Positions 7,303 through 7,855 of a stretch of 7,855 nucleotides of DNA are shown one piece after another; the stretch's first letter is position 1; each line of letters opens with the position of its first letter. The position numbers and the translations under genes were made by a program. The stretch spans positions 1-7,855 of the forward strand of contig SPBQ01000097.1 in the NCBI GenBank assembly GCA_004525875.1. Reading direction: 5' to 3'. The notes below the pieces were generated by a model, which searched no databases, was not told the DNA's origin, and saw nothing but the letters and a program-made list of their open reading frames with translations. This DNA comes from Myxococcales bacterium (GTDB taxonomy: Bacteria; Desulfobacterota_B; Binatia; UBA1149; SPBQ01).

Positions 7303-7855
7303 TCAGTCGTCGGAGATCGTGCTCCGGATCCGTCGCTTGAGCTCGGCGAACGCCTCGGTTGCTTCGTCCCGCTCCCTCGCGGCGGCGGCGATCTCCGCCT
7401 CCGCGTGCGCGCGCATGCGACTGAGCTCTACCCGCAGCGCCTCGATCTGCGACTGCGCCTCGGCGTACATGCGCGCCTGTCGGTCGGCATCGGCCAGGCG
7501 CTTGCGAAGCTGGACGAACAGATCGTCGTTCGAGCCGCCGACGTCCTCGCCCACGCTCGCAAGCATCTCGGCTGCAAGCCGCCCCTCATCGGCGGCCGGG
7601 GCCTTGGGCTGCGGGGCCCGCTCGGGCGCGGGCGTCACCTCGACCGGCAGGTTCTCCGCGACCTCCGGAGCTTCGGAAACGTCGCGCCGCTCCGCGAGCG
7701 CGGTTGCGGCGACGGCGCTGCCGCCTGCCGACGCGGCGACCGACGTCGCGGTCCGGCCGTCGGCACGGAGTCTGGCGATCACGCTGGAGCGGGAGTGCTC
7801 CCCGGTCGCTTGCGGCGCCGCAACAGCCGGAGCCTCCGACTCGGCGGCCTGAGCG
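7303..7855 (-). CDS. Unrecognised protein with C-terminal coiled coil, 5' end outside window
   Basis: I do not recognise this protein. The frame is open from the window edge to a TGA at 7305-7303, giving 183 visible residues, so the start probably lies beyond base 7855; a GTG at 7782 is possible but has no clear ribosome site. The first hundred or so visible residues are Ala/Pro/Glu-rich and look disordered (for example VEVTPAPERAPQPKAPAADE). The last 75 or so form a charged, heptad-like helix, including LFVQLRKRLADADRQARMYA, EALRVELSRMRAH and RERDEATEAFAELKRRI, ending in an acidic SDD. There is no signal peptide or membrane segment in the visible part. It stops 4 nt before trmJ and so is the first visible member of the operon. 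A cytoskeletal, scaffold or polar-organising role would be a guess. Confidence 0.7.
   Translation of the reverse strand, partial: AQAAESEAPAVAAPQATGEHSRSSVIARLRADGRTATSVAASAGGSAVAATALAERRDVSEAPEVAENLPVEVTPAPERAPQPKAPAADEGRLAAEMLASVGEDVGGSNDDLFVQLRKRLADADRQARMYAEAQSQIEALRVELSRMRAHAEAEIAAAARERDEATEAFAELKRRIRSTISDD

Noticed and set aside
6663..7340. Plus-strand open frame (225 codons) opposite trmJ
   Set aside because: It is antisense to intact SPOUT motifs, has no ribosome site or domain of its own, and has typical shadow composition.

Overview
The window is GC-rich and almost entirely coding, and every gene I can support lies on the minus strand. In transcription order, from high to low coordinates, there are six genes: the C-terminal part of an unrecognised coiled-coil protein (cut by the window edge), a TrmJ-type tRNA 2'-O-methyltransferase, a 931-residue RND/MMPL-family exporter carrying a C-terminal cyclic-nucleotide-binding domain, a double-hotdog MaoC-family hydratase resembling mesaconyl-CoA hydratase, a YgfZ/GcvT-type folate-binding protein, and an NCS2-like (xanthine/uracil/vitamin C) permease cut by the other window edge.

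The junctions are very tight. They are, in order, a 4-nt gap, a 4-bp GTGA overlap, a 49-nt gap, a 4-bp GTGA overlap and a 4-bp ATGA overlap. Five starts are visible; four are GTG and one (the permease) is ATG. This points to one co-transcribed, largely translationally coupled operon. The 49-nt gap before the hydratase is the only real intergenic sequence, and it holds a strong Shine-Dalgarno sequence that sets the hydratase start. I see no RNA genes, insertion sequences, CRISPR arrays, long repeats or convincing terminators.

The organism is probably a high-GC Gram-negative bacterium. TrmJ, YgfZ and an RND exporter of the HAE-3 type fit that. The style of the exporter and the hydratase suggests a myxobacterial/deltaproteobacterial or similar environmental lineage, but this is an inference by feel and not a tested assignment.

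Functionally the genes do not form one obvious pathway. Two (trmJ, ygfZ) are housekeeping RNA-modification and Fe-S maintenance genes. The hydratase suggests CoA-thioester metabolism. The exporter and permease are transport genes. The most notable item is the exporter with the fused cyclic-nucleotide sensor, which keeps the phosphate-binding Glu and Arg and has lost the usual TM4 aspartate while keeping the TM10 one. I found no convincing sign of a wholly new multi-gene system.
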